From: Leisingera sp. ANG1
GTDB taxonomy: Bacteria; Pseudomonadota; Alphaproteobacteria; Rhodobacterales; Rhodobacteraceae
Assembly (NCBI RefSeq): GCF_000203975.2
Contig: NZ_AFCF02000016.1
Coordinates: forward strand, 93,571-157,570
Direction of reading: 5' to 3'
DNA length: 64,000 nucleotides
Part shown: piece by piece, positions 62,139 through 64,000 of the stretch
Layout of the letters: the number at the start of each line of letters is the position of its first letter
How positions within the stretch are numbered: the stretch's first letter is position 1
The notes under the pieces: model-generated
What the model was told of the DNA's origin: nothing
The model's input: the letters and a program-made list of their open reading frames with translations, nothing else
Database searches by the model: none
Position numbers and translations under genes: made by a program

Positions 62139-63392
62139 ATGCCCCATATCTCCGACACCTTGCTGGACCAGATCCGCGCCCGTTTTGCCCAGGTGGACAA
62201 CTGCCCCGAACAAGGTGCCCGTATCTTCTTTGAAAATGCAGGCGGCGCGCTGGCGCTCAATTCGGTGGTGGAAACATCCGCACGCTACGCCGCGATCCCC
62301 GACAACCAGGGCCGTGACAACCCCGGCAGCCACGAACTGGTGCGGGTCATCAACAAGGCCAAGGACGACATGCGCGTTTTCATGAACGCACCCGGCGGCC
62401 AGTTTTTCGCAGGTGAAAGCGGCACAGAGCTCTTGTTCCGCCTGATCATGAACGCCTGCCTCGGCACCTCTGAAGGCAGGACTGTGCTGGGCTCGACGCT
62501 GGAGCATCCCGCCACCCGCTCCGCCTGCGCCCGCTGGGCCGGGGTGGCGCGGCAGAAACACGTGCTGATCCCGCATGATGATACCACCGGCACGATTATG
62601 GCCGATGCCTATGCTCAGGCGGTTTCGCCGGACACAGTTGTGGCCACAATTGTCCATACGTCTCCTGTCACAGGCATGGGCGTGGATGTCGCCGCCTGCG
62701 CTGCCGCCATCCGCGAGGTTGCACCGGAGTGCTTCATCATCGTGGACGGCATCCAACACGCCGCCCATGGGCGTATCGACCTCACCGCCTATGGCGTCGA
62801 TGGCTATGTAATCTCGCCCTACAAGATGTTCTCGCGCCACGGCTACGGGCTGGCCTGGATCTCCGACCGGCTAACCGCGCTGCCGCATAACAGCCTGATC
62901 AATGGGCCTGCGGACAATTGGGAAATGGGCACCCGCGACACCGGCAGCTATGCAACGCTGTCCGATGTTGCAGACTACCTGGAGTGGCTCGGCGGCGAGG
63001 TGAGCGATGCAACGGAGCGGCGTGCGAAATTCGTGGCCGCGGGAGAAGCGATCCATGCCCACGAGAAAACCCTGACCGACGCGATGATCCTTGGCACCGG
63101 CAATCTGCCGGGATTGGCGGAAATGGAAGGCGTCACCATCCTGGGCGGCCCGGACAACCCGGCCCGCGAGGGGTTGGTTTCGCTGACCGTGGACGGCGTG
63201 CCCTCGGTGGATGTGGTCAAACGGCTGAACGAACAGGGCATCCGCACCCACCTGCGCAAGGCGGACCATTACTCCGGCAATATCCTGTCGCCTTTGGGCA
63301 TGGACAGCTGCGTGCGCGTCTCTATGTGCCACTACAACAGCATCGGCGAAGTGGCGAAGTTCCTGGGCGTGATGAAAGAGATCACCGGGTGA
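62139..63392 (+). CDS. Aminotransferase class V-fold PLP enzyme
   Basis: A 417-residue enzyme of the cysteine-desulfurase/isopenicillin-epimerase fold. The PLP lysine is K229 in SPYKMFSRHG, the pyridine-ring Asp is D203 with H207 (IVDGIQHAAHG), and FENAGGALAL gives the phosphate-binding part. There is no Cys loop as in IscS near residue 330, so it is not a clear desulfurase. It may transfer an amino group or cleave a beta-bond of the imported compound. It lies between the TAXI operon terminator and the DMGDH-like gene, and may have its own promoter. Confidence 0.9.
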   Translation: MPHISDTLLDQIRARFAQVDNCPEQGARIFFENAGGALALNSVVETSARYAAIPDNQGRDNPGSHELVRVINKAKDDMRVFMNAPGGQFFAGESGTELLFRLIMNACLGTSEGRTVLGSTLEHPATRSACARWAGVARQKHVLIPHDDTTGTIMADAYAQAVSPDTVVATIVHTSPVTGMGVDVAACAAAIREVAPECFIIVDGIQHAAHGRIDLTAYGVDGYVISPYKMFSRHGYGLAWISDRLTALPHNSLINGPADNWEMGTRDTGSYATLSDVADYLEWLGGEVSDATERRAKFVAAGEAIHAHEKTLTDAMILGTGNLPGLAEMEGVTILGGPDNPAREGLVSLTVDGVPSVDVVKRLNEQGIRTHLRKADHYSGNILSPLGMDSCVRVSMCHYNSIGEVAKFLGVMKEITG

Positions 63393-63397
63393 TGGCC

Positions 63398-63450
63398 GGA
63401 TGACCCATCGAATCCGGGGCCATTGGGTCTGAATTCTTCACGGGTCATCC
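63398..63450 (+). promoter_or_regulatory. Leader with two competing hairpins before the DMGDH-like gene
   Basis: GGATGACCC (63398-63406) can pair with GGGTCATCC (63442-63450). The inner part GACCCA (63402-63407) can instead pair with TGGGTC (63424-63429). These pairings exclude one another. It may be the terminator of the aminotransferase gene or a leader switch of the flavoprotein gene 95 bases on. No known riboswitch family is recognised. Confidence 0.45.
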
Positions 63451-63545
63451 AGCCCCGCCGCCGCTAGGGTCGCCGGAAGGAATTGGCGGCCCGCCCCGGC
63501 CTGCAGGGCGCGCTGTTTCAGGCACGCAGGCAAGGGAATAGACGC

Positions 63546-64000
63546 ATGAAAACCCATGCACAGGCAGTTGTCATCGGCGGCGGACTGGTCGGCTGCTCGA
63601 TCCTCTACCACCTGGCGAAACTCGGCTGGACAGACGTGGTTCTGCTGGAACGCGATGAGCTGACCGCGGGCTCCACCTGGCACGCGGCGGCCAACATTCA
63701 CGGGTTGCACGACAACAACAATGTGACCCGCATCCAGCACTACACGATGAACCTCTATAAGGAGCTGGAGAAGGAAACCGGCCAGGGCTGCGGCGTGTTC
63801 CAGCCCGGCTCCCTGTACCTTGCCAAGACCGAAGAGCGCGAGCACCAGCTGCGCCTGCAGGAGGCCAAGGCAAAATACTACGGCCTGAACTTCTACGAGG
63901 TCAGCCGTGAACAGGCCAAGGAATTGCATCCGCTGGCCCAGTTCGACGACATCCGCTGCATCATGTTCGAACCCGACGGCGGCAATGTGGACCCCTCGGG
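63546..64000 (+). CDS. Dimethylglycine/sarcosine dehydrogenase-like flavoprotein, N-terminal part (cut by window edge)
   Basis: About 151 residues are visible. It has the FAD fold GGGLVG at 11-16 and AGSTWHAAAN with H46 at the place of covalent FAD attachment in dimethylglycine dehydrogenase. It is a paralogue of the gene at 5496-7901. Differences such as AANIHGLHDNNNVTRIQHYT in the substrate half suggest another substrate. The start is supported by AAGGGA. A GcvT domain probably follows outside the window. Confidence 0.9.
   Translation, partial: MKTHAQAVVIGGGLVGCSILYHLAKLGWTDVVLLERDELTAGSTWHAAANIHGLHDNNNVTRIQHYTMNLYKELEKETGQGCGVFQPGSLYLAKTEEREHQLRLQEAKAKYYGLNFYEVSREQAKELHPLAQFDDIRCIMFEPDGGNVDPS

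Noticed and set aside
1..64000. tRNA, rRNA, CRISPR array, insertion sequence or prophage
   Set aside because: I found no T-loop/acceptor pattern, no regular spaced repeats, no transposase, integrase or phage gene in the window by reading.

Overview
The window is GC-rich, almost fully coding DNA that looks like the chromosome of a marine Rhodobacteraceae (Roseobacter-group, Leisingera/Phaeobacter/Ruegeria-like) heterotroph. The evidence is the very high density of ABC and TRAP uptake systems, two MttB-family methyltransferases, dimethylglycine-dehydrogenase/GcvT-type flavoproteins, and many short operons each paired with a LysR, TetR, LuxR or Lrp regulator. I see no rRNA, tRNA, CRISPR array, insertion sequence, prophage or plasmid gene. 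The taxonomic placement is inference from gene content.

Left part (1-23.4 kb). A two-component system (sensor kinase cut by the window edge, OmpR-type regulator) lies downstream of a DUF4173-type membrane protein. Next is a three-gene operon on the minus strand, DMGDH/GcvT flavoprotein - MttB homologue - TetR, with two strong palindromes in its leader. A PNPOx-fold protein and a GST with a divergent LysR follow. Then come a complete LIV-type ABC operon (binding protein, two permeases, two ATPases), a chemoreceptor, an Lrp-type regulator, and a LysR divergent from a DctPQM TRAP transporter that ends in a universal-stress-protein gene, as in the TeaABCD layout.

Middle (23.4-37.7 kb). A seven-gene minus-strand operon encodes a Dpp/Opp-type ABC importer with a Tat-exported binding protein, a YtcJ-like amidohydrolase and an M81 (MlrC-like) metallopeptidase, so uptake and hydrolysis are coupled. 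An HTH regulator is divergent from it. Then follow an inositol-monophosphatase-like enzyme with a Na/Pi-cotransporter-family protein, and a LuxR-type regulator divergent from an agmatinase-family ureohydrolase plus an orphan polyamine-type binding protein.

Right part (38.7-64 kb). A BetI-like TetR faces a polyamine/quaternary-amine ABC operon (two permeases, ATPase, second binding protein). It is followed on the same strand by a TMADH-like flavoprotein, a Rieske oxygenase and a second MttB homologue. An enolase-superfamily protein, a GMC (choline-dehydrogenase-like) oxidoreductase and a GcvA-like LysR complete what I read as a catabolic locus for an N-methylated (betaine-like) compound. The end of the window holds a TPP enzyme with a Cys/Met-type PLP enzyme, and a LysR divergent from a TAXI-TRAP transporter, a DadA-like oxidase, an Asp/Glu-racemase-family protein and a class V aminotransferase. 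A second DMGDH-like gene runs off the right edge.

The overall theme is uptake and oxidative demethylation or deamination of small nitrogenous osmolytes. The most interesting point is that oxygen-dependent (Rieske), flavin-dependent (TMADH-like, DMGDH-like) and methyl-transfer (MttB) demethylation enzymes sit together, while no corrinoid partner protein is visible.
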